Assembly (NCBI RefSeq): GCF_963667135.1
Contig: NZ_OY762974.1
Location: 1,922,001 to 1,986,000, forward strand
Source: an uncultured Macellibacteroides sp.
GTDB lineage: Bacteria; Bacteroidota; Bacteroidia; Bacteroidales; Tannerellaceae
Reading direction: 5' to 3'
DNA: 64,000 nucleotides
Shown: in pieces, positions 8,184 through 17,408 of the stretch
Position numbering within the stretch: the first letter of the stretch is position 1
Layout: the number at the start of each line of letters is the position of its first letter
Notes under the pieces: generated by a model
Database searches by the model: none
What the model was told of the DNA's origin: nothing
The model's input: the letters and a program-made list of their open reading frames with translations, nothing else
Position numbers and translations under genes: made by a program

Positions 8184-9281
8184 TTATCTACCCGACAAAT
8201 TGGTTAGATAGGCATCAATCATGCGCTTTGCGGCAACGAAAGAACTTATTTCATTGCTTAGAACCTGGTTTTCTGTCTGCGACAGAATAGCTGTTACCGC
8301 TGGGTTGTTGTAGAAACCATCTTTTAAAGTTTCATTGATGCTTTCGTACATCCAGTATTTGGCCTGCTCGTTACGCTTGAAATTAAAGTAACCATTCATT
8401 TTGGTATAGTCAACATATTCTGCTACCATGTCCCAGATTCCTTTAATCCCAATACCGTAGTATCCGGAGTAGGTTAGCACTTTGGGGAACCATCCTGAAT
8501 CGGCAGGGGGAAACAGATGAAGCGCATTTTTGAACTGCGAGGCAGCCAGATTCGCTTTATCTATATTATCACCGTCGGCCTTGTTAATGATAATGCCATC
8601 AGCCATTTCCATTATACCACGTTTGATGCCTTGCAATTCATCACCTGTACCGGCAAGCTGAATTAACAAGAAGAAATCCACCATGGAATGAACAGCCGTT
8701 TCACTTTGTCCAACCCCTACGGTTTCAACAAAGATCGTATCAAAGCCGGCAGCTTCACACAGAACGATGGTTTCGCGGGTCTTTCTTGCTACACCACCCA
8801 GCGATCCGGCAGAAGGAGAAGGGCGGATAAAGGCGTTCTTTTCCCTGGCAAGGGCTTCCATACGCGTTTTATCACCTAAAATACTTCCTTTCGATCTTTC
8901 GCTGCTTGGATCTATGGCTAGTACAGCCAGTTTCCTCCCTTCTTTAATCAGATGCATGCCGAAAGAATCGATCGAGGTACTTTTCCCTGCGCCCGGTACA
9001 CCGGTGATTCCTATTCGCACAGACTTTCCGGCATGGGGGAGACAACGTTCTATAATTTCCTGAGCTATTTGCTGATGTTCGTGCTTCGCACTTTCTACCA
9101 ACGTAACAGCCTGGCTTAAAATAGTGATATTACCTTCCAGGATGCCTTCAGTAAATTCCGCAGGCGTATAATGCTTTCGTTGAATTCTTTTCTTCAGATA
9201 GGGGTTGACCGAAGGTACGTCTGGCACACCTTTATTTACTTTTAACGCTTTGTATTTATCGCTGTTTTCCGGATGTTTCAT
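8184..9281 (-). CDS. meaB: Methylmalonyl-CoA mutase-associated GTPase MeaB (ArgK family)
   Basis: A 365-residue G3E-type GTPase that protects and reloads the cobalamin-dependent methylmalonyl-CoA mutase; in Bacteroidales this serves the succinate-propionate route. Visible motifs are the P-loop GITGVPGAGKST (about residues 88-100), the switch segment AIDPSS, DTIFVETVGVGQSE and INKADG for guanine recognition. The ATG at 9281 (MKHPENSDKY) is preferred; a longer reading would overlap the upstream DUF1573 gene, whose stop is at 9293. No mutase genes are in the window. It is the last gene of a leftward block and is followed by a strong terminator. Confidence 0.92.
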   Translation of the reverse strand: MKHPENSDKYKALKVNKGVPDVPSVNPYLKKRIQRKHYTPAEFTEGILEGNITILSQAVTLVESAKHEHQQIAQEIIERCLPHAGKSVRIGITGVPGAGKSTSIDSFGMHLIKEGRKLAVLAIDPSSERSKGSILGDKTRMEALAREKNAFIRPSPSAGSLGGVARKTRETIVLCEAAGFDTIFVETVGVGQSETAVHSMVDFFLLIQLAGTGDELQGIKRGIMEMADGIIINKADGDNIDKANLAASQFKNALHLFPPADSGWFPKVLTYSGYYGIGIKGIWDMVAEYVDYTKMNGYFNFKRNEQAKYWMYESINETLKDGFYNNPAVTAILSQTENQVLSNEISSFVAAKRMIDAYLTNLSGR

Positions 9282-9292
9282 TAAATCAGTTA

Positions 9293-10366
9293 TTAGTTGG
9301 AGGCCGTTACCTTGATTAAACGCACAGGTCCGTTGGGATCGTTGCATACAATGTTGACAAGAGCTTCCAATTTTGTTTTAATCTCTTTTGGATGTAACAG
9401 AATTGTATAGGAAACAGTTGCGCCGGGCTTTATTTCTCTCTTATTTCCTTGTAAGGACACTAATTCGTTTTCGCAACTAATACTGTGGATAAGTAGCTTG
9501 GACTTTCCAACATTTGTAACTTTCAATTCGCGGGATACCTTTCCTTTGTTTGGCAGAGTACCAAAGTCGACCAAGGTTGAAGAAAGCTGAATTTGCGGAG
9601 CACTAGCCTTGGCTGTTGCCGATAACTTACTGAAATCGTCTACAATATTTGCCGAAACCAGAACGCTTCCTTTTGCTTCTGTTTTTCCTTTGCCAACAAT
9701 CAGATTGAGCGATGTAGTATACCTTCCCGGTTTCTTAACAGAATGACCGTCTAACAGCAGTGTGATTTCTCCTGTTTCTCCGGCACGTAATACCTTCGGG
9801 TTGATTTCTGCCATCAGGTAAGAAGGCAGTTTGTCCATACGAACTTCAAGATCTTCCTTTCCGCTGTTAACAACCATAATACGCTCTCCGGCAGTTTCTG
9901 TTGGGATAACACTGCTGAAAAGAACCGTTTTGGTATGTAATTTTAGCTCGCCAATGGCATAAGGGTAGGAAAAATCCGGGCGAAAGGGACGAGCCGTAAC
10001 CGTCCCTTTTATGGCCAGATTAAAACTTCCTTTTTTTCCGTTACTATAAATGGAAACCATTTTAGTAAAGGGCCCCGGTCTTCCCGTAGGGTCGTAGCTT
10101 ACTTTCAGGTTTGTTGTTTTACCCGGAGCTACAGGTTCTTTAGACCATTCCGGACGGGTACAACCGCACGATGCCGTTACTCTGTTAATTACCAGAGGGG
10201 CGCCTCCTGTGTTTTTTATTACGAACACGTGCGAAGCAAGCCCGTCTTCTTCGGATATAATACCGAAATTGTAAGTCAGTTCATCCGAATCGATAACAGC
10301 TCCCTTTTGAGCAGATACTGTTAAAACCGCACAGATGAAGCCAAAGAGTAGTAGCAAACGTTTCAT
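9293..10366 (-). CDS. DUF1573 protein with repeated ASH-like domains, exported
   Basis: A 357-residue protein with a signal peptide (MKRLLLLFGFICAVLTVSAQ). The N-terminal domain carries the DUF1573 signature GAPLVINRVTASCGCTRP followed by PGPFTKMVSIYSNG. Further immunoglobulin-like domains of the same type follow, with a clear one near 265-357 (LVDFGTLPNKGKVSRELKV). Such domains resemble ASPM/SPD-2/Hydin modules; function in bacteria is unknown. Its first domain is strikingly similar to the neighbouring 129-residue DUF1573 protein, so the pair probably arose by duplication. The gene lies 11 bp before meaB in the same direction. Confidence 0.86.
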   Translation of the reverse strand: MKRLLLLFGFICAVLTVSAQKGAVIDSDELTYNFGIISEEDGLASHVFVIKNTGGAPLVINRVTASCGCTRPEWSKEPVAPGKTTNLKVSYDPTGRPGPFTKMVSIYSNGKKGSFNLAIKGTVTARPFRPDFSYPYAIGELKLHTKTVLFSSVIPTETAGERIMVVNSGKEDLEVRMDKLPSYLMAEINPKVLRAGETGEITLLLDGHSVKKPGRYTTSLNLIVGKGKTEAKGSVLVSANIVDDFSKLSATAKASAPQIQLSSTLVDFGTLPNKGKVSRELKVTNVGKSKLLIHSISCENELVSLQGNKREIKPGATVSYTILLHPKEIKTKLEALVNIVCNDPNGPVRLIKVTASN

Positions 10367-10406
10367 ATTTAGTCAGCGTTATTGCGCAGGGCGCCGTTTT
10401 CAACTC

Positions 10407-10796
10407 TTATTTACCAGTTACATCACCACGGATAGAGAGAATAAAGCTTCCCACTTTTCCGTTGCTGTAAACAGAAATCGTCTTTGAAAATGGACCCGGA
10501 CGGTTTACCGGATTGTACGTTACATCAACTTTGCCTGTCTTACCCGGAGCGATTGGCTCTTTAGTCCACACAGGAGTTGTACAGCCGCAAGAGGCTATAA
10601 CACGTGTTATTACCAAAGGAGCATCGCCTTGATTGGTTACAACAAATGTATGTGTTACATTTCCATCAGCTTCTTTGAATTTGCCGAAATCATGCACTGC
10701 GTTATCAACTGCGATTACAGCCTTTTTGTCTTGAGCCGTAGCCATTCCGGTTACCAGCATCAAAGCCATTAACATAAATACCACTTGTCTCATCAT
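10407..10796 (-). CDS. Single-domain DUF1573 protein, exported
   Basis: A 129-residue protein with a signal peptide (MMRQVVFMLMALMLVTGMATA) and one DUF1573 domain containing GDAPLVITRVIASCGCTTP and NRPGPFSKTISVYSNGK. The ATG at 10796 is chosen because it begins the signal peptide and because a TAACTTTG promoter-like element lies upstream at 10831-10824, inside the longer open frame. The Cys-Gly-Cys pair is conserved in both DUF1573 proteins here and could form a disulfide or bind metal; that is inference. It lies between the alpha-2-macroglobulin-like gene and the longer DUF1573 gene. Confidence 0.86.
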   Translation of the reverse strand: MMRQVVFMLMALMLVTGMATAQDKKAVIAVDNAVHDFGKFKEADGNVTHTFVVTNQGDAPLVITRVIASCGCTTPVWTKEPIAPGKTGKVDVTYNPVNRPGPFSKTISVYSNGKVGSFILSIRGDVTGK

Positions 10797-10823
10797 AACT
10801 ATAAAATTTATATTCTTGAGCCA

Positions 10824-10831
10824 CAAAGTTA
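10824..10831 (-). promoter_or_regulatory. Candidate -7 element for the DUF1573-meaB genes
   Basis: The minus strand reads TAACTTTG (TAnnTTTG consensus), 28 bp before the chosen DUF1573 start and 32 bp after the alpha-2-macroglobulin stop. The -33 box is not clear. Confidence 0.4.
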
Positions 10832-10862
10832 ATAATTTTATCATACCAATTACTGTTGAACT

Positions 10863-13800
10863 TTAATCTTCAATTAAAATTTTTGAACCTGCCGTATTTG
10901 AGATGAATTCAGGCGCATATAAACACTGAATAGTACTGATTCCTCCACTGTAACTTCCGGTCCGGTCCACGTAAAGAGTATATTCCATTACGAAGGTTCC
11001 TTTAGGCAATCGGTGGATAAAGAACTGTTCGGCTGCATCTTCCGGAGAGTGATACATCCACAAGCCATCTTTGAAGGTGGTGCCGGCAAGTTGTTCTGCC
11101 GGTTCAAAGCATCCGGCACGTAAATCTTTAAGATGAACAAATTCCATATCCCTGTCGGCCCGGACTGTGAGGCGAACAATTACCTTATCTCCACGGTGTA
11201 ATGGTTGTCCGTCTGTTACAACTTGCAACTCACGTGTTTTCCCGTTATTCTTCTCCACAAACAGTTTCTTTTCCACCTGCAAAGCCCCTTTGCTTCCCGT
11301 AATCTTATCCACGTCTTCAACGTATTGACGGTAGATGGCACCCCATGCCGGAGCGTTACCTGTTGTTCGGATATGTACGGTTTGCATGTCCGGGGTTATG
11401 GAAGTTCCTTGAATAACTTCCTTTACGTATCCGGTTCCTGTCTCTCCGGCAGTCGTATCAATCACTTTGCTTCCCCATGTTGCCGTACACTTGTTGTCGT
11501 TGCTCAGCCAGTTGCTTCCGGTGGCAATTAAAGCATGAATGGCATTCACAGTCGAAGGAACAGACTCCCACATTTGCGTACGCTTTTGGTTCAGTAACCA
11601 TTGTTTCATTTGGTCGGTTTCCTTTGTATTTTGGGATAAGCGCTGGAACACCTCCATAAGCAGACAATGGGTGTCTATCGGCGAGATAAAGAATCCGCTT
11701 TGTTTGTTATTAGCCCAGTACATATTCATCTCTTCCGATTGGGTGGCTGTTTTACGAAGCCAAGCCAGGATAGATTGTGCTATTGTTTCTTTACCATTGT
11801 GTTGCATGATCAGGGCGATGCATCCCTTGTTGTATAGTGATTGCTTGCTCCATTCTTTTCCGGCTAAGGAGGTATAATGACGAATGGATTCGGTTGTTTT
11901 CTCGTTTTCCTGTACATAGTCTTTAAACTGAGTACGGACGTAAAGATATTCAAGCAGCGTGGAATGAAGTAATTCTTTCTTTTCATTCATGCGGACAATC
12001 TCCGAATCCATGTAGGTAAGGGCTTTGTTTATCATTCCCCTTTCTTCTTCTGTAAATTCAATTGTCTTCAGATTGGAAAGCTGCGCCATGCCCTTTAAAA
12101 TGTAAACCGTGAGCTGAGGTGTTTCGGGCATTCCCTTAAACCAACTCCATCCACCTTCGTCCGTTTGCAGTTCCAGTAATTTGGTTATTGCTTGCTGGCG
12201 TAATTGTTGGATTCGGTTACTGTCAAATAGTAATGATAATCGTTGCTTCTGTTCGGCTTCATTTTCAGCTTCCAGTACCCAAGGGGTTTCTTTGAGAAGT
12301 AATTGTTTGAGAGATTCGTTCTGTTGTAATTTGGAATGAAGAGTCTCAGTTGTTTCTCCTTGTGCTTTCCACTGAGCAATGATTGGCTGGATTCGCGGAT
12401 TCGAGTTGGCAAGCGATGAGGCCACCGTATTGCTAACGTACGATGCAAACCAGGAGATCAGATTATCGGATGACGGAGCCGACAGGACAGGTAATGCCTG
12501 AACAGCATACCAAATAGGATTGGCCGTAACTTCCAACGTCATACTGTAAGGGGAAAGACTTCCTTTTGAGCTACCTGTCGGAAAGGAAACCGTCTTTTCT
12601 CCGTTTCCGGACAAGTAGAATGGTACGCTTTCTGTAACAGGTATCTGGTTAGGCAATACAGGCAGTAAATGTTGTTCTCCGTCGCTTGCGTCGGGTGTTT
12701 CAGCAACAATACGGCATATTATCAAGTCATTTCTTTCCGGAACAGGGAAGTTCCAGCTAAACTGACCGCTTTCTCCGGCAGGGAGTGTAAATGCTTTGAT
12801 TGCTTTGGTCATGCAAACAATAACCTCGTCGGTAGCCGGATCGACCAACTCCAAACGAACCTTTCCTGAGATTTCCTTTTCAGAAAGATTGATTATTTGC
12901 GTTGCCACCGATACATTATCTCCCTTGCGCATAAACCTGGGAAGGTTAGGTACGACCATCAGCTCCTTTTGCGACACGACTTCATTGCTCCACTGCCCGA
13001 ACTTTAAGTCTTTTGTATGAGCCAGTGCCATCATTTTCCAGGTTGTATTGCTTTCCGGCAAACGGAACTTCACGATCCATTCTCCTGCTTTGTTAGTTTG
13101 CAGGTCAGGATAGAAGAATGCTGTCTCGGCAAAGTTCTGTCGAAGCTGAGGTTGTGATTCTTTCTTTTCGGGTTGAGGAGTAGATATCTCCTCTGTATCT
13201 TTGCTTGAAGCTTCCTCTTTTTGAAGGACTCCTGCGCCAACTACCTTTATGTTATCTTGACGAGCAACGGTAACAAGTGTGGGTTTAGTTCTTATCCCTT
13301 CATTGGCCATACTAAACAACTGCGTATCGAAATTAGTATTCAGAGCCCCTTGCCAGTCAAGCCGATCGAATATCCATTCCTTTTCTACTATTACTTTCAC
13401 TTCTCTGGCATCGTTGTCTTGTCCTGTCGAGAAGGCTTGTCCTGTACGCCAGCTTACAGGCGTGATGTTAAAATAGGAAGAAGGATTAAACCACCAACTG
13501 TGATTTTTGATTTTATCAAGCGACGCATCATACATACCAGCCAGCACTTCGGCTAACACCGGTAGCGAATCGGTATCTGCTATTTTAAACGACCACGTTT
13601 CTTCGCTGCCCGGAACAAGTTTGTCGCGGAACGTTACAGGCTTTATATTCAGCGTCTTTTCAGGCTCTTTCTTCTTTAGAGTAAATTCTTTATTGTAGAA
13701 GGTTCCCTCTTTTACAAAGACAAAAGAAATGGATACCCCTTTTCCAAACTCGCTGCTGTAAGGTAAACGGAAGGTTTTGTTTTCGTCCGACAGCGTTAAC

Positions 13801-16532
13801 CATTTACGGGAAAGAACGCCCTTTTCGCTTGTTATCTCATAGAGAACGTAAGCGTTCTTATGGGATGTTCCAAAAGTAAATACGGCTTCTTCTCCCGGTA
13901 GACAAACGGTTTTCTCTTCTACAAGCCATGTGTGTGAGGCAACGGGCGGTTTTTTGTCGCCCTTTCCGAATAAGATAAATTCAGTTTGTTCGCTTACCGA
14001 CCGGCCCTTGGCATCGGATCCCTTCAATGTAATTCGGTAACGACCCGAAGGTAACAGCCGTAATTTGGCTCTGCCAATAGAATCTCCTGCAACAAAACTT
14101 CCTTGCATTACCTGCTCTGAGACCTCGAGCTTGTTTGGCTCAATGACTGTTTCCGATAGCGTTTTTTCTTTAAGACGAGCAATTATATAAGTTCCTCCAT
14201 TTACCGATGCCGGTAGTCCGTTCAGATTCTTTGCCGTAATTAGAATCCGGCCCTGCTCTTTGTTTATGGCTCCATCTACTTCCGCGTTGAGGGTAATGGC
14301 GGAATTGCCCACCATAAATTCGTAGCGGCTTTCCTGTGATTCGCCTTTGCTGTCTGTTGCCAAAGCAATCACTTCATAGCGATATACAGTATTTGGATTA
14401 GCTGCGTCCGCTTTTTCTGATGTTGGTGCAAATTCAATGATAAACGTTCCATCCTTGTTAACGTCCGTTTTTCCGTTGGCGACTTGTTTTTCGCGGGCAG
14501 AAGGGTAGTATCCCCGTAACCACTGAGGTTTGCGTATAATACGGTATTGAATTGTTCCTTCCTTTAAAACTGTGCCCGAATATGTTTTGGCTTCGCCTTT
14601 TATGGAAATCTTATCTCCGAAGGCAACGGCTTCTGTTAGTGGAAGCATGGAAAGAGAGAAGGTTGGTCGTTTGTATTCGGCTACATCGAACATGACCGAT
14701 CCTTCGAGGGTCTCGATGGAGAATGATCCGTTCAGAACGGATGAGGGTAATGTAAATTCACCTGAGAATGAACCAAACGTATTTGTGGTGACTTTACAGG
14801 AAGCGACTTCTTTGTAATTGGCATCACGAAGTATTACGGTGTAAGTTTCTCCCGGAATCACTTTAGGTATCTCATGATTGCGAACAAATGCTATTCCTTT
14901 AAAGAAAACAGTCTGCCCCGGGCGATACAAACTACGGTCGGTGAAAAGAGATATTTCTGATTGTTCATTTTGTGTGGTTTGAAAAGGTTTGTAAGTGTAG
15001 ATATTGGATAAGAACGAACAACTGTCGCCGCGGCTTACTGCCTGATACATGAAATTTTCATCCTTTACAGGTACAGATACCAGCCCGTCTTTATCGCTGA
15101 TAGACGATGCGATTGGTTTAATCTCCCGATTCTTATTTTCAAAGAAACGAACAGTAATGCCTTTCAACGGCTTTCCGCTCTGTAAATCTGTTACCAAAAG
15201 TTGATGTTCATTCGATGGTAGCGTACGGGCTATTACCGCCAACCGACTTATAACAAATAAATGGGTGACAGTTTCTGACATACCCGGCGAAGCTACTTCG
15301 CATTCATACAAGCCAGGTTCCAGAGCCGGAAGAGTGAATGATGTATCCTGTATCTGGTAAGTATTGGGTTGCGACAGGCTATAAACTTGCTGACGGACCA
15401 TAACTCCCTTTTTCTCTTTCGTTTCTTTCAAATTGCCCGAAGACAGATAAGCTGTTTCCGGACGAATTAAGCTACGGTAAAGTGATATGGTAATACGGTT
15501 TAGGTTCTTTACCTTTAAATCTAATTTATTCACCGAGCCAGGATAGAAGGTTTTATTACCACTTATCTCCAGGCTGGGTTGTTCCATATAAGCCAGTTTG
15601 TTCTTTAAAACAGCAATTCTGTTATAAGATGGAAATGCGGCAACGCCTTCAGTGCATATGTGGTGAATGATTGTCCGGATGGAATCGCCGTTACCTGACT
15701 GATACATCTCTGATTCCAGTAAATTTATTTGTGCGATACGAATTTCTGTCGAAAAGTCATTGGTTTTATAGTGGTGCATTAAACTGTCAAGGGATGCGGC
15801 ATAGGTTTGTCTTGATTCTTGATCGTCGTTTCCCTGGTTGCTATACTGTAGATAATCAAGCGCAACTAATAAAGAGGCTTTGGGGTTGGGATTGCTTTTC
15901 CTGAAATCGTTTAGCTCTCCGAACAATTGTTCGACTAACTGTTTTGTCCCATACAAATCTTCTGAATCTCCGAAATTACCCAATATACTAATACCCCGAT
16001 GAGCCAGCAGATCAAACAAGGCTGGGCGAAGTTCAGGAGAATCCTCGCCTGTTTCCAGTATTTCCTTAAATGAAATCGAAGGCGTTTGTTGCAGCACATC
16101 GGCTGGAGTAAGAGAAGCCCTGATGTGCTCTTTTATTTTGCCGGCAAAGTGATTGCTAGTCCATTCGCGTATATCTTCAGGAATAAACCCTTCAACAGCC
16201 GTACGTCTGTCTATCCGGTAACGGTTATTGCCGTAGTATTCGCCGTACAGTTCGGCTATCATGGAATAAAGTATTGCTTTTGAAGCAGGATCAGTTTGCT
16301 TGTCGGCCAACTTTTCCGTTTCGCTTATCAGAGAAGGAAACAGCTCCTGATCCTTCTCCAGTTTGTCTTTAATCTGCTTAATGTGAGCTTTTATGACTTT
16401 GCCTTGCGATGAGGATTCAGATTTGTTTACAGTCACATTACTTATGAGTGCCAGATCAGCCTTTGTATAAATAAAAGCAGCAGGAATGCCACAAAGTAAA
16501 ACAGCAGTTAAGAGAATTGACTTTATCTTCAT
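10863..16532 (-). CDS. Giant alpha-2-macroglobulin family protein without thioester motif
   Basis: A 1,889-residue exported protein (signal segment MKIKSILLTAVLLCGIPAAF). A helical N-terminal region is followed by macroglobulin beta-domains. An MG2-like domain lies near 520-625 (SLFTDRSLYRPGQTVFFKG), an A2M-type domain near 1130-1220 (NFAETAFFYPDL, ESNTTWKMMALAHTKD) and an alpha-toroid-like domain near 1340-1640 (DEGGWSWFKGMPETPQLT). At the position of the CxEQ thioester, around residue 1350, the sequence reads LSAPSSDNLISWF, so the covalent trap seen in classic members is absent. Bacterial members are thought to protect the periplasm from proteases or to be surface proteins. It is the first gene of the leftward DUF1573-meaB block. 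Confidence 0.9.
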   Translation of the reverse strand: MKIKSILLTAVLLCGIPAAFIYTKADLALISNVTVNKSESSSQGKVIKAHIKQIKDKLEKDQELFPSLISETEKLADKQTDPASKAILYSMIAELYGEYYGNNRYRIDRRTAVEGFIPEDIREWTSNHFAGKIKEHIRASLTPADVLQQTPSISFKEILETGEDSPELRPALFDLLAHRGISILGNFGDSEDLYGTKQLVEQLFGELNDFRKSNPNPKASLLVALDYLQYSNQGNDDQESRQTYAASLDSLMHHYKTNDFSTEIRIAQINLLESEMYQSGNGDSIRTIIHHICTEGVAAFPSYNRIAVLKNKLAYMEQPSLEISGNKTFYPGSVNKLDLKVKNLNRITISLYRSLIRPETAYLSSGNLKETKEKKGVMVRQQVYSLSQPNTYQIQDTSFTLPALEPGLYECEVASPGMSETVTHLFVISRLAVIARTLPSNEHQLLVTDLQSGKPLKGITVRFFENKNREIKPIASSISDKDGLVSVPVKDENFMYQAVSRGDSCSFLSNIYTYKPFQTTQNEQSEISLFTDRSLYRPGQTVFFKGIAFVRNHEIPKVIPGETYTVILRDANYKEVASCKVTTNTFGSFSGEFTLPSSVLNGSFSIETLEGSVMFDVAEYKRPTFSLSMLPLTEAVAFGDKISIKGEAKTYSGTVLKEGTIQYRIIRKPQWLRGYYPSAREKQVANGKTDVNKDGTFIIEFAPTSEKADAANPNTVYRYEVIALATDSKGESQESRYEFMVGNSAITLNAEVDGAINKEQGRILITAKNLNGLPASVNGGTYIIARLKEKTLSETVIEPNKLEVSEQVMQGSFVAGDSIGRAKLRLLPSGRYRITLKGSDAKGRSVSEQTEFILFGKGDKKPPVASHTWLVEEKTVCLPGEEAVFTFGTSHKNAYVLYEITSEKGVLSRKWLTLSDENKTFRLPYSSEFGKGVSISFVFVKEGTFYNKEFTLKKKEPEKTLNIKPVTFRDKLVPGSEETWSFKIADTDSLPVLAEVLAGMYDASLDKIKNHSWWFNPSSYFNITPVSWRTGQAFSTGQDNDAREVKVIVEKEWIFDRLDWQGALNTNFDTQLFSMANEGIRTKPTLVTVARQDNIKVVGAGVLQKEEASSKDTEEISTPQPEKKESQPQLRQNFAETAFFYPDLQTNKAGEWIVKFRLPESNTTWKMMALAHTKDLKFGQWSNEVVSQKELMVVPNLPRFMRKGDNVSVATQIINLSEKEISGKVRLELVDPATDEVIVCMTKAIKAFTLPAGESGQFSWNFPVPERNDLIICRIVAETPDASDGEQHLLPVLPNQIPVTESVPFYLSGNGEKTVSFPTGSSKGSLSPYSMTLEVTANPIWYAVQALPVLSAPSSDNLISWFASYVSNTVASSLANSNPRIQPIIAQWKAQGETTETLHSKLQQNESLKQLLLKETPWVLEAENEAEQKQRLSLLFDSNRIQQLRQQAITKLLELQTDEGGWSWFKGMPETPQLTVYILKGMAQLSNLKTIEFTEEERGMINKALTYMDSEIVRMNEKKELLHSTLLEYLYVRTQFKDYVQENEKTTESIRHYTSLAGKEWSKQSLYNKGCIALIMQHNGKETIAQSILAWLRKTATQSEEMNMYWANNKQSGFFISPIDTHCLLMEVFQRLSQNTKETDQMKQWLLNQKRTQMWESVPSTVNAIHALIATGSNWLSNDNKCTATWGSKVIDTTAGETGTGYVKEVIQGTSITPDMQTVHIRTTGNAPAWGAIYRQYVEDVDKITGSKGALQVEKKLFVEKNNGKTRELQVVTDGQPLHRGDKVIVRLTVRADRDMEFVHLKDLRAGCFEPAEQLAGTTFKDGLWMYHSPEDAAEQFFIHRLPKGTFVMEYTLYVDRTGSYSGGISTIQCLYAPEFISNTAGSKILIED

Positions 16533-16641
16533 ATCATTCAGTTTATAGTATAACCATTATCAATACACTATAGATACAAAGAAAGGTCAAAAAGCTGTAT
16601 GGGCCAACTAAATTTGTTGTAAATAGGTATCATTAATACAT

Positions 16642-16673
16642 AAAAAAGGCATCCCCTATGAGATGCCTTTTTT
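16642..16673 (-). terminator. Intrinsic terminator of rprXY
   Basis: A symmetric 12-bp stem including six A and six T residues (16642-16653 with 16662-16673) and an 8-nt loop, only 5 bp beyond the rprY stop. It would terminate in either direction. Confidence 0.87.
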
Positions 16674-16677
16674 ATAT

Positions 16678-17406
16678 TTAGATCTGAACTCCTTCTTCTT
16701 TTGCGATTTCATCACTGGTGGGAGTGATTAGTTTGTATCCTTTACCGTGGATGTTGATGATTTCGATTCCCGGATCATCCTTAAGTAATTTACGAAGTTT
16801 GGTGATGTAAACATCCATACTACGTGCATTGAAGTAATTATCATCTACCCAGATGGTCTTCAGCGCATAGTTACGTTCCAGAATTTCATTTGCATGAGCG
16901 CAAAGCAAGCTAAGCAATTCACATTCTTTGGTTGTTAGCTTTGTTGCTTTATCACCAATGGTCAGCGTTTGTTTTTGTGTGTCAAACAAGAAACTTCCTA
17001 AACGGTAGAAAGGAATATCTTTCAGTTTCTTTCCCTTAACACGACGAAGAATAGCTTCGATACGAAGCAACAACTCTTCCATGCTGAAAGGCTTTGTTAA
17101 ATAGTCGTCCGCACCAATTTTAAATCCTTCCAAAATATCTTCCTTCATCGTTTTAGCAGTCAGGAAGATAACAGGGATATCCGGATTAAGAGCTCTGATT
17201 TCCTGCGCTAGCGTGAAACCATCTTTCTTGGGCATCATAACGTCCAGTACACATAAATCGTATTTGCCTTTTGTAAAGCCCTTGTAGCCAGCTTCTCCAT
17301 CGGAGAAAAGATCAGTAACATACCCTTTTGCCTGTAAGTATTCTCTTAAAAGCATTCCTAAATTTTCGTCGTCTTCGCAAAAGAAGATCTTTAGTTTTTC
17401 TTCCAT
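16678..17406 (-). CDS. rprY: OmpR/PhoB-type response regulator, RprY-like
   Basis: A 242-residue response regulator. The receiver domain has the acidic pair in FFCEDDEN, phosphoacceptor Asp55 in LCVLDVMMPKKDG, the switch Thr in VIFLTAK and Lys in DYLTKPFS. The C-terminal half is an OmpR winged helix (LTTKECELLSLLCAHANE and SMDVYITKLRKLLKDD). The start of the protein (EEKLKIFFCEDDENLGMLL) matches my memory of RprY of Bacteroides, so the symbol is given with moderate confidence. The gene begins 2 bp after the histidine kinase stop, forming a two-gene operon. Its targets are not identified here. Confidence 0.9.
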   Translation of the reverse strand: MEEKLKIFFCEDDENLGMLLREYLQAKGYVTDLFSDGEAGYKGFTKGKYDLCVLDVMMPKKDGFTLAQEIRALNPDIPVIFLTAKTMKEDILEGFKIGADDYLTKPFSMEELLLRIEAILRRVKGKKLKDIPFYRLGSFLFDTQKQTLTIGDKATKLTTKECELLSLLCAHANEILERNYALKTIWVDDNYFNARSMDVYITKLRKLLKDDPGIEIINIHGKGYKLITPTSDEIAKEEGVQI

Positions 17407-17408
17407 AA

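Noticed and set aside
8767-9063. Open frame of 98 residues on the plus strand
   Set aside because: Antisense to the meaB P-loop region; composition follows the meaB codons.
10597-10610. Palindrome with CACGTG core as a parS site
   Set aside because: It lies inside the DUF1573 coding region and does not match the parS flanks; the match is to the core only.
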